DNA of 64,000 nt, taken from assembly GCA_902784585.1 (NCBI GenBank), contig CACZVM010000001.1, positions 62,001 through 126,000 on the forward strand, given 5' to 3'. Both the position numbers and the translations under genes were made by a program. Source of the stretch: an uncultured Bacteroidales bacterium. Its GTDB lineage: Bacteria > Bacteroidota > Bacteroidia > Bacteroidales > Paludibacteraceae. Positions 26,321-34,637 of the stretch are shown piece after piece. Within the stretch, counting starts at the first letter, position 1. Each line of letters begins with the position of its first letter. Below the pieces are notes generated by a model. That model worked only from the letters and a program-made list of their open reading frames with translations. It had not been told where the DNA came from and made no database searches.

Positions 26321-27656
26321 GTTAGGTACGGAGCCGGTTCACCGCCTGCTCTTCAAGTACGCTATGCCTGCGATCATCGCCATGACCGCCACCTCGCTGT
26401 ATAACATCGTAGACAGCATCTATATAGGTCACGGCTGCGGTGCGCTGGCATTAGGTGCGCTGACGGTAGCCAAACCCTTCATGGACATATGCGCCGCCTT
26501 CGGCAGTCTGGTGGGTGTAGGTGCGTCCTCGCTGCTGGCAATCTACTTAGGAGAGAAAGACTATGAGCGAGCCAATCGCGTATTAGGAAACGTGATTGTG
26601 ATGAATGTCATCCTCTCGGCCATCGTGATGGTAGTGGGACTGGCGTGGCTCGATCCTATCCTGATGGCTTTCGGTGCGAGTGAGGACACGTTGGGATTTG
26701 CGCACGACTACATGGAGATCATCCTTTACGGTAATATCCTGACGCATATCTATTTCGGCCTGAACGCGATGCTCCGTTCGGCGGGTCATCCGCGTTTCTC
26801 AATGGCAGCAACAATCGTGGCGGTGGTAGTGAATATTATCCTAGACCCTATTCTTATTTTCGGTCTTGATATGGGCGTACGGGGTGCAGCGCTGGCAACG
26901 GTGATCAGTCAGGCTGTGGCGGTGGCATGGCAACTGACAAAATTCATGGACCGCAACGAACTGGTACGTTTCCACCGGGGCATTTGGCGACTGAACCGCC
27001 ATATTACCGTACGGGCGCTGATGATAGGTATGTCGCCATTTTTGTATAATATCGCCCACTGTTTTGTGGTGATCATCATCAATAATCAGTTGAAGGCTTT
27101 CGGTGGGGATATGGCCATCGCATCGTATGGCGTGATCAACCGTCTGACATTCGTCTTCGCCATGATTGTGATGGGTCTGAATCAGGGTATGCAGCCGATA
27201 GCGGGCTATAACTACGGTGCAAAAAAATACGACCGCATGTTGCGATCGTTCTATCTGACGTGTCTGTACGCTACAGGTGTGATGGGCATCGTCTTCTTCC
27301 TGGGCGAGTGTTGTCCGCGTCTGGTGACGCAGATGTTCACGCATGACCCACTGCTGATCAATCGGACGATACAACCGATGCGTATCATCTGCTCGTCGAT
27401 GTTGATCATCGGATTTCAAATGGTGACAGGTAACCTGTTCACTTCGATAGGTCGTGCCGGTAAAGCAATCTTCTTGAGCCTAACGCGTCAAGTGCTGTAT
27501 CTCATTCCGCTGGCGCTCTGGATGCCGATGCTCTTTGCAGATCCGCTGGACGGCGTATGGTGGGCCATCCCCGCCAGTGACACTCTTTCGGCCATCACGG
27601 CCGTCATCGTGCTGCTCAGTTCGTACAGGCAGTTTCAGCAGAGGCCACGCGAGTGA
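26298..27656 (+). CDS. MATE-family multidrug exporter
   Basis: Integral membrane antiporter of the MatE family, with about 12 helices. Typical segments are LFKYAMPAIIAMTATSLYNIVDSIYIGHGCGALALGAL, NAMLRSAGHPRFSM, PILIFGLDMGVRGAALATVISQ and GLNQGMQPIAGYNYGAKKYDRM. The start at 26298 (MTSQRTYELGTEPVHRLL) was chosen because it begins just before the conserved helix. It overlaps mrp by 23 bp. Its 3' end overlaps the convergent cca gene by 22 bp (27635-27656). Substrate unknown. Confidence 0.92.
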   Translation: MTSQRTYELGTEPVHRLLFKYAMPAIIAMTATSLYNIVDSIYIGHGCGALALGALTVAKPFMDICAAFGSLVGVGASSLLAIYLGEKDYERANRVLGNVIVMNVILSAIVMVVGLAWLDPILMAFGASEDTLGFAHDYMEIILYGNILTHIYFGLNAMLRSAGHPRFSMAATIVAVVVNIILDPILIFGLDMGVRGAALATVISQAVAVAWQLTKFMDRNELVRFHRGIWRLNRHITVRALMIGMSPFLYNIAHCFVVIIINNQLKAFGGDMAIASYGVINRLTFVFAMIVMGLNQGMQPIAGYNYGAKKYDRMLRSFYLTCLYATGVMGIVFFLGECCPRLVTQMFTHDPLLINRTIQPMRIICSSMLIIGFQMVTGNLFTSIGRAGKAIFLSLTRQVLYLIPLALWMPMLFADPLDGVWWAIPASDTLSAITAVIVLLSSYRQFQQRPRE

Positions 27657-29083
27657 GCCAATTGCATGAGGTAAGTTTTTGCTGCTTCGTATTCATTAGG
27701 TATCACGCCGTCGAGGATTGCATCCTTGATGGCTGCCTTGAGTTCGCCAACGGTAGAGCAAGGTTCCAGATGGAGCAACTGCATGATCTCATCACCTTTG
27801 ACGGGTGGCTGGAAGTTGCGAACGCGGTCGCGTTCCTCCAGTTCCACCATCTTCTGACGAACGAGTTGGTAGTTATGATGAAACCGTGCTTTCTTCTCCT
27901 CATTACGACTGGTGATGTCTGCGTCGCAAAGCAACATCAAGTCTTCGATATCATCACCGGCCTCGAAGAGCAGACGACGCACGGCCGAGTCGGTGACAGT
28001 GTCTTCGATGAGGTTGATGGGGCGCATATGCAGATCTACCATCTTACGGACGTACTCCATCTTCTCGTTGAGCGGCAGTTTGAGTCGGGCAAAGATCTTC
28101 GGCACCATCTTTGCACCTAGGTAGTTATGATTTCGGAAAGTCCATCCAGCCTGCGGGTCCCAAGCCTTACTCTTAGGCTTACCTATGTCGTGCAGCAGGG
28201 CTGCCCAGCGGAGCCAGAGACCCGTTGGGTCTATTTGTGATTGGTGATTGGTGATTGGTGAATTCTGCAACGTTGCTACGTTATCCAAAACGTGCAACGT
28301 GTGCAAAAACACATCTTTGTGTCCGCGCCCATCCTTGGTCTCCACACCTTTGAGCGTCACCAGTTCGGGGAAGATGAGCGGCAACAGACCAGTCTTATCG
28401 AGCAACAACCATCCCTCCGAGGGGCGACGGCTGAGCATTATCTTATTCAGTTCGTCAGCGATACGTTCGCGCGTGATTATATGCATGCGCTGCGCGTTGC
28501 GCGCGATGGCATCAAAGGTCTCGCCATCGAGGAAGAAACCCAGTTGCGTTGCAAAACGAATAGCTCGCATCATACGCAGCGGATCGTCGGAGAACGTGAT
28601 GTCAGGATCAAGTGGGGTGCGGATCAGAGAACGCTCCAAATCACCCTGGCCATCAAAGGGATCGAGCAATTCACCGTAGCGATCGCTGTTGAGACATATA
28701 GCCATAGCGTTGATTGTGAAGTCACGCCGATCCTGATCTTCCTGAAGCGTACCATCTTCTACGATCGGATTGCGGCTATCGTGGCGATAACTCTCTCGCC
28801 GTGCGCCTACAAACTCCAAGTCGATCTCTCCACGCTTCACCTGCGCAGTGCCGTAGGTTTTAAAGACCGACAGGTGGGCACCTTTTCCCAATCGTTTGGC
28901 TACTGCCTCTGCCAACCGGATACCAGAGCCCACGACCACCACGTCGATATCAGTACTTTCGCGATGTAGGAGCAGGTCGCGCACCCAACCGCCGATGACG
29001 TAGCACTCCAGTCCCAACTGATCGGCTGTCTCGCCTACCAGATGAAGCACCGGGCTGTCTATTTTCTCGTTCGCAATACGCAT
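27635..29083 (-). CDS. cca: CCA-adding tRNA nucleotidyltransferase with HD domain
   Basis: Adds or repairs the 3' CCA of tRNAs, which is needed here because the tRNA genes do not encode CCA. The start at 29083 gives MRIANEKIDSPVLHLV; a longer reading would pass through the promoter. Motifs: CYVIGGWVRDLLL with STDIDVVVVG (metal Asp pair), RRDFTINAMA, DPLRMMRAIRFA, and an HD domain LLHDIGKPKS. Between the poly(A) polymerase part and the HD part lies SPITNHQSQIDP, encoded by three exact TGATTGG units (28238-28258). 482 residues, normal length. Confidence 0.94.
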   Translation of the reverse strand: MRIANEKIDSPVLHLVGETADQLGLECYVIGGWVRDLLLHRESTDIDVVVVGSGIRLAEAVAKRLGKGAHLSVFKTYGTAQVKRGEIDLEFVGARRESYRHDSRNPIVEDGTLQEDQDRRDFTINAMAICLNSDRYGELLDPFDGQGDLERSLIRTPLDPDITFSDDPLRMMRAIRFATQLGFFLDGETFDAIARNAQRMHIITRERIADELNKIMLSRRPSEGWLLLDKTGLLPLIFPELVTLKGVETKDGRGHKDVFLHTLHVLDNVATLQNSPITNHQSQIDPTGLWLRWAALLHDIGKPKSKAWDPQAGWTFRNHNYLGAKMVPKIFARLKLPLNEKMEYVRKMVDLHMRPINLIEDTVTDSAVRRLLFEAGDDIEDLMLLCDADITSRNEEKKARFHHNYQLVRQKMVELEERDRVRNFQPPVKGDEIMQLLHLEPCSTVGELKAAIKDAILDGVIPNEYEAAKTYLMQLAHSRGLC

Positions 29084-29101
29084 AGATCTAAAAAACGGCT
29101 G

Positions 29102-29132
29102 CAAAATTACAACTTTTTTTTGAAAAAAACAA
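29102..29132 (-). promoter_or_regulatory. Promoter of cca
   Basis: Minus-strand TAATTTTG (29102-29109) with TTG (29130-29132) and a 20-bp gap. It is back to back with the tRNA-Ala promoter, which begins only 7 bp further on. Confidence 0.65.
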
Positions 29133-29138
29133 GAATTA

Positions 29139-29170
29139 TTTGCGTATATCAGAAAAAAGTAGTACTTTTG
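29139..29170 (+). promoter_or_regulatory. Promoter of tRNA-Ala(GGC)
   Basis: TTTGCGTATATC (TTTG 29139-29142), a 20-bp gap and TACTTTTG (29163-29170), then GCACTCGCTTTTCGA. The 85-nt leader before the tRNA contains an inverted repeat, GATGAAAC and GTTTCATC. Confidence 0.82.
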
Positions 29171-29255
29171 CACTCGCTTTTCGATGAAACTCAGGAGTTG
29201 AGAGTTACCGTCTCTGTCGTAAGCCGCTCCTCCCGTTTCATCAGGAGGACGCTCA

Positions 29256-29329
29256 GGGGTATTAGCTCATCTGGCTAGAGCGCAACACTGGCAGTGTTGA
29301 GGTGAGCGGTTCGAGTCCGCTATACTCCA
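29256..29329 (+). tRNA. tRNA-Ala (GGC)
   Basis: A 74-nt cloverleaf. Acceptor GGGGTAT (29256-29262) pairs with ATACTCC (29322-29328), discriminator A29329. Anticodon stem CAACA/TGTTG encloses loop CTGGCAG with anticodon GGC at 29290-29292. T loop TTCGAGT. CCA is not encoded. Confidence 0.95.
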
Positions 29330-29333
29330 CGTC

Positions 29334-29388
29334 GGAAGTGGCTCGCCTAAGTGGATTGGCCCTGCCAATCGAGGCGGTTCGCACTTCC
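29334..29388 (+). other. Nested-hairpin RNA, weakly tRNA-like
   Basis: Directly behind tRNA-Ala, GGAAGTG (29334-29340) pairs with CACTTCC (29382-29388). Inside, CGCCT (29344-29348) pairs with AGGCG (29372-29376) and GATTGGC (29354-29360) with GCCAATC (29364-29370). The outer 7-bp stem and a TTCG segment recall a tRNA, and part of the sequence resembles tRNA-Gly(GCC), but there is no 7-nt anticodon loop with a paired stem. It would be co-transcribed with the tRNA. Confidence 0.5.
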
Positions 29389-29428
29389 TCCTTCCCCCAA
29401 AAAATTAATTTTTCGGGGACCCCAATAA

Positions 29429-29452
29429 GAGGCTAAAAGCCTCTTTTTTTTT
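29429..29452 (+). terminator. Terminator after tRNA-Ala(GGC) unit
   Basis: GAGGCT (29429-29434), loop AAA, AGCCTC (29438-29443), then nine T. The T-run ends 8 bp before the -33 box of the next promoter. Confidence 0.9.
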
Positions 29453-29460
29453 GCTTGCGC

Positions 29461-29491
29461 TTGCATATATCATTTTTTTTGTGTACCTTTG
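29461..29491 (+). promoter_or_regulatory. Promoter of the EamA transporter gene
   Basis: CTTGCATATATC (TTG 29461-29463), a 20-bp gap, TACCTTTG (29484-29491). The ATG at 29511 is about 20 bp downstream. Confidence 0.8.
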
Positions 29492-29510
29492 CAGGCGAAT
29501 TACAACAGGT

Positions 29511-30419
29511 ATGTGGGTTATTCTGGCATTTGTCTCTGCGCTGTGCTTGGGTAGTTACGACATCAGCAAGAAGATAGCGCTACGCGATCATCGTGTGGTG
29601 GAGGTGCTGACATACAGTGTTCTCGTCAGTAGCTTGTTGCTCTGCGTGCCTCTGCTCTTATCCCGTCTCCTTCCGGACATGATGGGAGGTACACCGTTTT
29701 ATGTTCCTCGTCTGAATGCACAGGCACACCTGCTGACTTTTCTGAAGTCCTGCATCGTATTGAGCAGTTGGATCTTCGCATATATATCGCTCAAGCACCT
29801 ACCTATCTCTGTGGTTAGTCCGATGCAGGCTACACGGCCTATGTGGACGCTGATCGGAGCATTGCTCCTCTTCGGCGAACGCCTCAACACCTGGCAGTGG
29901 ATCGGTGTGGTACTGGCTATCGGAAGTGTGTTCGTTTTCTCTTTCAGCAAATCTGGCCATTACTCATCCGGAACGGACAAACGATATTATATCTGCTTGA
30001 CATTGGCGATTGGAATCGGGGCCTGCGCTGGTTTGTACGACAAGTTTATGATGCGTCGCTACGACCATAACGCCGTGCAGGTCTATTATACGTTCTACCA
30101 AGCGATGATGATGGCGGTGGTATGGTGGGTGAGCGGCAAAAGACACCCCCGCCCCATTGATCATGAGCCTACAAGAAGAAGTTTCCTTCCTATCGTGCTT
30201 ATCTCAATATTTCTCATTCTCTCCGACAACACATACATGCTCGCACTGCGTGATCCAGACTCGCTGATTGCGGTAGTCAGCACGATTCGCCGCGGGGGAA
30301 CCGTCGTAGGCTTCGCATACGGCTTGCTCCTCTTGCACGAATCAGATCCGCGAAAGAAGATCGCTTGTATGGCAGGTGTGATGGCAGGACTGGTATGCCT
30401 AGCATTAGGCTCGATATAA
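29511..30419 (+). CDS. EamA/DMT-family transporter
   Basis: Drug/metabolite transporter superfamily membrane protein of 302 residues with ten predicted helices in two EamA halves. The first half begins MWVILAFVSALCLGSYDISKKIAL and includes LKHLPISVVSPMQATRPMWTLIGALLLFGERLNTWQWIGV; the second ends DPDSLIAVVSTIRRGGTVVGFAYGLLLLHE with a last helix ACMAGVMAGLVCLALG. The start was moved to 29511 because earlier codons lie inside the promoter. The substrate is unknown. Confidence 0.85.
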   Translation: MWVILAFVSALCLGSYDISKKIALRDHRVVEVLTYSVLVSSLLLCVPLLLSRLLPDMMGGTPFYVPRLNAQAHLLTFLKSCIVLSSWIFAYISLKHLPISVVSPMQATRPMWTLIGALLLFGERLNTWQWIGVVLAIGSVFVFSFSKSGHYSSGTDKRYYICLTLAIGIGACAGLYDKFMMRRYDHNAVQVYYTFYQAMMMAVVWWVSGKRHPRPIDHEPTRRSFLPIVLISIFLILSDNTYMLALRDPDSLIAVVSTIRRGGTVVGFAYGLLLLHESDPRKKIACMAGVMAGLVCLALGSI

Positions 30420-30451
30420 CAGATGATATAACACGCAAAGAATACTGAATT

Positions 30452-31315
30452 ATGAACACCATCTTCATCGTACTACCGATATTAACGCTCTTGATGTTTG
30501 ATTTGGGCTTGACACTCAGGCCGGCGGATTTCCGGCTGATAGCAGAGCGTCCCAAACCAGTACTTATCGGGTTGGTGGGACAGATTATCCTACTGCCGTT
30601 GATCGCCTGGGGAATCTGCTCCCTTACCCCATATGCCATACACCATACCCCATTATTCATCATCGGCATTATGCTCGTGGCATGCTGTCCTGGTGGTAGT
30701 TCGAGCAACGTGTTCTCCATGCTGGCGAAGGGAGATGTTGCATTGTCAGTGACACTGACTGCGTGCAGCAGTATCATTACGCTTTTCACTTTGCCGCTTA
30801 TCATGGCGTGGGTGGTACAGAGTGTTCAGATGTCAGATATCAGCATTCAGTTACCAATAGGTAAACTGCTGGTGCAGAACATAGTGCTGATGGTGGTACC
30901 TATTTCTATCGGCTTCATTGTCAATCTGTTTAAACCCGAAGCTGCTGCCCGGATTCACAACGTGCTCAAACGTATCGCTATGCCGGCATTAGTGCTGCTG
31001 GTAACGGTTTTCTTCATACAACACAAACAAACCATCGTCACTGAGTTCAGTTCGCTGGGACTCACAATGACCTTGCTTATTCTGGCAACCACCTCATGCG
31101 GAGCGTTGATGGCATGGCTGTTTCGCCTGACCATCAAAGAGCGCCGCACCCTAGTGATCGAGATTGGCATGCAGAATGCCGCACAAGCCATCACGATTGC
31201 GTGCAGTCCGCTGATTTTCAACAACGAGATCATTGCTATCCCCGCCATCATCTATGCCTTGATGATGAACTTGATCCTGCTGGCGTATGTAGGGATAACG
31301 AAAATAAAAAAATAA
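30452..31315 (+). CDS. Bile acid:sodium symporter (BASS) family transporter
   Basis: A 287-residue membrane protein with about nine to ten helices. Family features are FDLGLTLRPADFRLI near the start, the crossover region CCPGGSSSNVFSMLAKGDVALSVTLTACSSIITLFTLPL, and IEIGMQNAAQAITIA with FNNEIIAIPAIIYALMMN. It probably imports an organic anion with sodium; the substrate is unknown. The loop after helix 2 holds LTPYAIHHTPLF, encoded by an ATGCCATACACCATACCCC-type repeat (about 30625-30653). Confidence 0.88.
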   Translation: MNTIFIVLPILTLLMFDLGLTLRPADFRLIAERPKPVLIGLVGQIILLPLIAWGICSLTPYAIHHTPLFIIGIMLVACCPGGSSSNVFSMLAKGDVALSVTLTACSSIITLFTLPLIMAWVVQSVQMSDISIQLPIGKLLVQNIVLMVVPISIGFIVNLFKPEAAARIHNVLKRIAMPALVLLVTVFFIQHKQTIVTEFSSLGLTMTLLILATTSCGALMAWLFRLTIKERRTLVIEIGMQNAAQAITIACSPLIFNNEIIAIPAIIYALMMNLILLAYVGITKIKK

Positions 31316-31326
31316 ACTACTATACA

Positions 31327-31815
31327 ATGAAACGAATATGTATGGCACTCCTATGTGCCGTAATGATGATTCCTATGAATGCAAAGACATTAGTGGCGTA
31401 TTTCTCTGCCACCGGTACAACGAGAGCTGCTGCTGAAAAGCTGGCCAAACAACATGATGCACGTTTATGGGAAATTGAACCGACAGAAAGCTATACAGCA
31501 GCCGATTTGGACTGGAGAAATTCTCAATCCCGCTCGTCACTCGAAATGAACGACCCAGAAGAGCGTCCGACGATTAAACGCTGTACAGACGTAACTCCCT
31601 ACGACACCATTTATGTCGGTTTTCCTATATGGTGGGGCATCTGTCCGAGAATCATCAACTCGTGGTTGGACAACAATGAACCGCAACTACAGGGTAAAGT
31701 AATGATTCCGTTTGCCACCAGTGGTAGTAGCGGCATTGAAGAAGCAGAAGATTATTTACGCAAGACCTATCCTGCGCTTAACTGGAAGAAAGGACTGTTG
31801 CTGAACAAACGATAA
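31327..31815 (+). CDS. Exported flavodoxin-like protein
   Basis: A 162-residue flavodoxin fold. The phosphate loop is FSATGTTRAAAEKLA, the 50s-type segment is EPTESYTAADLDWRNSQSRSSLEMNDPEERP (the Flavodoxin_4 pattern) and the second flavin loop is GFPIWWGICPRIINSW. In front of the first beta strand lies a 19-residue hydrophobic leader ending in MNA, probably a signal peptide, so this FMN protein may work in the periplasm. Flavodoxins of this kind with leaders are frequent in Bacteroidales. It starts 11 bp after the BASS gene. Confidence 0.83.
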   Translation: MKRICMALLCAVMMIPMNAKTLVAYFSATGTTRAAAEKLAKQHDARLWEIEPTESYTAADLDWRNSQSRSSLEMNDPEERPTIKRCTDVTPYDTIYVGFPIWWGICPRIINSWLDNNEPQLQGKVMIPFATSGSSGIEEAEDYLRKTYPALNWKKGLLLNKR

Positions 31816-31852
31816 TATATCATAGTAATACTCGAAGAGAGTTTGTGACACA

Positions 31853-32548
31853 ATGAAAAAGATAGTCTTCACCCTACTGGCTGCATTGTCGCTTATCGCT
31901 TGCACATGCCAGGAAGAACAGGCATGTGAACCCATCTATGACCGTTCGGATTTCGTGGAAGTCACCGAAGTCATTCCCGATGTCATTCTCGAAATCCGTT
32001 ATTACAGCACCTACAATTTCGTGGGTACTCGTATCGATGGCTATGAGCGTCCGTTGGCGTTAATGACGCGTCAAGCGGCCGATTCGCTCAAGGCCGTCAA
32101 CGATGAACTGAAGGCACAAGGTTACCGTCTTAAGATTTGGGATGCCTACCGTCCGCAACGTGCGGTTAACCATTTCATCCGATGGGCTGAGGCTATCCAG
32201 GACACGGCGATGAAAGCGGTGTTCTACCCAATGGTGGACAAGAGTCTGCTCTTTGAGCAAGGATATATCTACGCCCGCTCCAGTCACAGCCGCGGTTCAA
32301 CAGTGGACTTGACCCTCATTGATGCAGCCACAGGCAAGGAACTCGATATGGGTTCATCCTTCGACTGGTTCGGCATCGAGAGCCATCCGGATTATCGTTG
32401 CAAACTGTACAGACAATCTGAGAACCGCCTCACTCTCCGCAATGCGATGCTCCGCCACGGATTTGAAGGCCTCGACAGCGAGTGGTGGCATTTCACTCTT
32501 TCGGACGAACCTTATCCCGACACTTATTTTGATTTCCCAATAGAATAA
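31853..32548 (+). CDS. VanX-like D-alanyl-D-alanine dipeptidase lipoprotein
   Basis: A zinc dipeptidase of the M15D type, 231 residues, lipobox LSLIAC with Cys17. Zinc ligands and catalytic residues are visible: SSHSRGSTVDLTL (the SxHxxGxxxD motif) and EWWHF (the ExxH motif). DAYRPQRAVNHF carries the conserved Arg. In most Gram-negative bacteria such enzymes (DdpX-type) recycle D-Ala-D-Ala from peptidoglycan rather than confer vancomycin resistance. It belongs to a plus-strand run with the flavodoxin and the kinase. Confidence 0.9.
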   Translation: MKKIVFTLLAALSLIACTCQEEQACEPIYDRSDFVEVTEVIPDVILEIRYYSTYNFVGTRIDGYERPLALMTRQAADSLKAVNDELKAQGYRLKIWDAYRPQRAVNHFIRWAEAIQDTAMKAVFYPMVDKSLLFEQGYIYARSSHSRGSTVDLTLIDAATGKELDMGSSFDWFGIESHPDYRCKLYRQSENRLTLRNAMLRHGFEGLDSEWWHFTLSDEPYPDTYFDFPIE

Positions 32549-32568
32549 ACAGTTTAAAAAAATACAAC

Positions 32569-33192
32569 ATGAATCTAAACAACAAATTTGTCATCACGGT
32601 TAATCGTGAGTTAGGAAGCGGTGGTCGCACCGTAGGCCGCAAACTGGCTGAGAAACTGGGCGTTGAGTATTATGACAAGGCCCTCATCAAAGCATTGCAA
32701 GAGAAATTCCATCTCTCTGTGGAGGAAATAGAGAAGATCAAAGGTCAAGAACAAGGCTGGTGGGAAGAGTTCAAACGCAAGATGAGCCTTTCGGATGAAG
32801 AGTATTACATCAACCAGATGGGGATAGAGGGCGAGTCGGTTTTCCGTGCAGAAACCGAGTTCCTGAAGAGTATTGCCCAAAAGGAATCGTGCGTCATTGC
32901 CGGTCGTAGTGGTTTTTACATCTTCCGAGACCATCCGAACCATCTGAGTATCTTCATTCAAGCCTCGATACCGAGTCGTGTAGTACGTGTAGCAAATAAA
33001 CAGAACATGTCGAAGGAAGAAGCCCGCATGACCATAGAGAAAATCGACCATATGCGCGAAAACTACATCCAAGAACAGACGGGTCTTTCCCGTTACGACA
33101 CGCGCAACTACCAACTCGTGCTCTCGATGGACGAGCTGACGGAAGATGCCGCTGTAGAAATCATAATGGATTATATCCGCAGGATGGCATAA
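32569..33192 (+). CDS. Cytidylate-kinase-like protein
   Basis: A 207-residue P-loop protein of the Cytidylate_kin_2 family. The start FVITVNRELGSGGRTVGRKLAEKLGVEYYDK replaces the classical GxxGxGK loop by ELGSGGRTVG. CVIAGRSGFYIF and RMTIEKIDHMRENYIQEQTG follow as in related proteins, where an Asp/Arg-rich lid binds nucleotides. The true cytidylate kinase is usually a separate gene, so the substrate of this one is unknown. It is 20 bp after the dipeptidase gene. Confidence 0.82.
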   Translation: MNLNNKFVITVNRELGSGGRTVGRKLAEKLGVEYYDKALIKALQEKFHLSVEEIEKIKGQEQGWWEEFKRKMSLSDEEYYINQMGIEGESVFRAETEFLKSIAQKESCVIAGRSGFYIFRDHPNHLSIFIQASIPSRVVRVANKQNMSKEEARMTIEKIDHMRENYIQEQTGLSRYDTRNYQLVLSMDELTEDAAVEIIMDYIRRMA

Positions 33193-33196
33193 AAAT

Positions 33197-33538
33197 ATGG
33201 AAATCGTCAACCTGCTGGAGTTTACGGAGCGTTCACAATTGCGAGAGTGGCTCCTGGCAAACCACGCAACGTCGAAGGAATGCTGGGTGGCGATGTACCG
33301 CACAAAGATTCCTCGTACAGACTGTATCCCATATATGGATGTAGTGGAAGAGGCGTTATGTTTCGGCTGGATAGACAGCACCGTCAAACGATTGCCTGAC
33401 GGACGCAATGCTCAACGTCTCTCGCCTCGACGCCCCAAAAGCCATTGGACCGAGCTAAACATGCAACGCTGTGCCGATCTGGAACAACGTGGCCTCATGA
33501 CAGCAGCCGGCCGTGCTGCTTTGCCCACATCAAAATAA
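33197..33538 (+). CDS. YdeI/OmpD-associated family protein, C-terminally short
   Basis: Only 113 residues. The N-terminal half of the family is clear: REWLLANHATSKECWVAMYR, DVVEEALCFGWIDSTVKRLPDGRNAQRLSPRRPKSHWTELN and LEQRGLMTAAGRAALP. Relatives are about 180-200 residues and continue with a second conserved helical half, which is missing here: the frame ends TSK then TAA. It is either a natural short form or a truncation. The function of the family is poorly known. It sits 4 bp after the kinase gene. Confidence 0.75.
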   Translation: MEIVNLLEFTERSQLREWLLANHATSKECWVAMYRTKIPRTDCIPYMDVVEEALCFGWIDSTVKRLPDGRNAQRLSPRRPKSHWTELNMQRCADLEQRGLMTAAGRAALPTSK

Positions 33539-33554
33539 ATTTAAAAGCATGATT

Positions 33555-34502
33555 ATGAAAAAAATACTCTTTACCATTCTAGTGGTGCTGACGTTTAGTG
33601 CATGCAATAATTCCGAAGAGCAACTGAAAAAACGCGCGAACGAGTTATGCCAGTTTATCCCGGACCACGAGTTGTTAGAACGTTCAAAGAACTACATGAC
33701 GGAGGATTTCTATGCTGTATTGGACACCATGTTCTACCGCCTGCCGGAGCACGAAGCGATGGATCATGAGTGGCTGTACTATTTCGTGACCGGCAATGGA
33801 GGCACGATAGCCGATTATGAAGTGCAGTCGGTCGAAAAGACGGATGAGACGCACGCTGTGGCAACGATCCTAGTGCGTCAGAAATGGGAGGACGGCTCGT
33901 TTGACGAGAATTCGGATATTGAGGAGCACCGCCTCTATATGGAGTGCGTCAACGGCGAATGGCTGATGTCAGATTTCGACGAGCACAAAGCCGATTGTAT
34001 CCGCTATATAGCCAACAACCGCATGGAGCAGGCTTGGCGCGATATGATAAGCGATTATCTGGTGAAAGAGATCGGCTCTCAATATACCCAAGCAGATCTC
34101 TGTGTGCCCGTGCTGATGATCGCTGCGCAAGAAGATTGTGAAACGGAGATTGCATGGGTCTGGGGCGATTTCTGGGTGTTCAATTACCGCATTGCAGGCG
34201 ACACGCTCAAGACCGTTTCCGGAGGTAATCATTCCGGCAAAATGCAGATATGCACTGGTGATCCTTATTGGAAGGTGTGCAGTTTTGAGCAGACGGAAGA
34301 CGGTGCCGGCAACGATGCCAGCGCACGACGTATCTTCGGCGACCACTACGACATATACATGAATATGCACTCCAACGAGGCGGTGCGTGAAGCGGTACGC
34401 AAGGAGCAACTGCGTGAATACATACAGCGCAACCATCTGAATATACATTTCTACCAAGACTACGGATGGCCGGCAGTGACCTTGAACAATTCGGACAGCT
34501 GA
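33555..34502 (+). CDS. Lipoprotein of unknown function
   Basis: A 315-residue protein with a clear lipoprotein signal, MKKILFTILVVLTFSACN, lipid Cys17. I do not recognise the rest, which is acidic, contains CEKTD-like and NTF2-like patterns only in a vague way (YTLVRQKWEDGSFDENSDIEEH-type strands), and ends in a GWPAVTLNN segment. It may contain two similar alpha+beta halves. The start ATG at 33555 was preferred to the one at 33549, two codons upstream. The preceding gene ends 16 bp before, so it is likely co-transcribed. Confidence 0.72.
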   Translation: MKKILFTILVVLTFSACNNSEEQLKKRANELCQFIPDHELLERSKNYMTEDFYAVLDTMFYRLPEHEAMDHEWLYYFVTGNGGTIADYEVQSVEKTDETHAVATILVRQKWEDGSFDENSDIEEHRLYMECVNGEWLMSDFDEHKADCIRYIANNRMEQAWRDMISDYLVKEIGSQYTQADLCVPVLMIAAQEDCETEIAWVWGDFWVFNYRIAGDTLKTVSGGNHSGKMQICTGDPYWKVCSFEQTEDGAGNDASARRIFGDHYDIYMNMHSNEAVREAVRKEQLREYIQRNHLNIHFYQDYGWPAVTLNNSDS

Positions 34503-34558
34503 TTAAGGGATAGACGCGCAAGAGAATCATAGAATATTTTGGATTTTTGGAACTAATA

Positions 34559-34590
34559 TTTGTATATTTCGATTTTTATTCGTACCTTTG
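34559..34590 (+). promoter_or_regulatory. Promoter of the SLC13 transporter gene
   Basis: TTTGTATATTTC (TTTG 34559-34562), a 20-bp gap, TACCTTTG (34583-34590). The ATG is 48 bp downstream. Confidence 0.8.
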
Positions 34591-34637
34591 CACGCAAATT
34601 TATGTGCTGTTACAGAAACAAACGTATATAGAAAGAT

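Noticed and set aside
31853..32548. Vancomycin resistance gene vanX
   Set aside because: No vanA/H/R/S genes are adjacent; the protein is a lipoprotein like recycling dipeptidases of Gram-negative bacteria.
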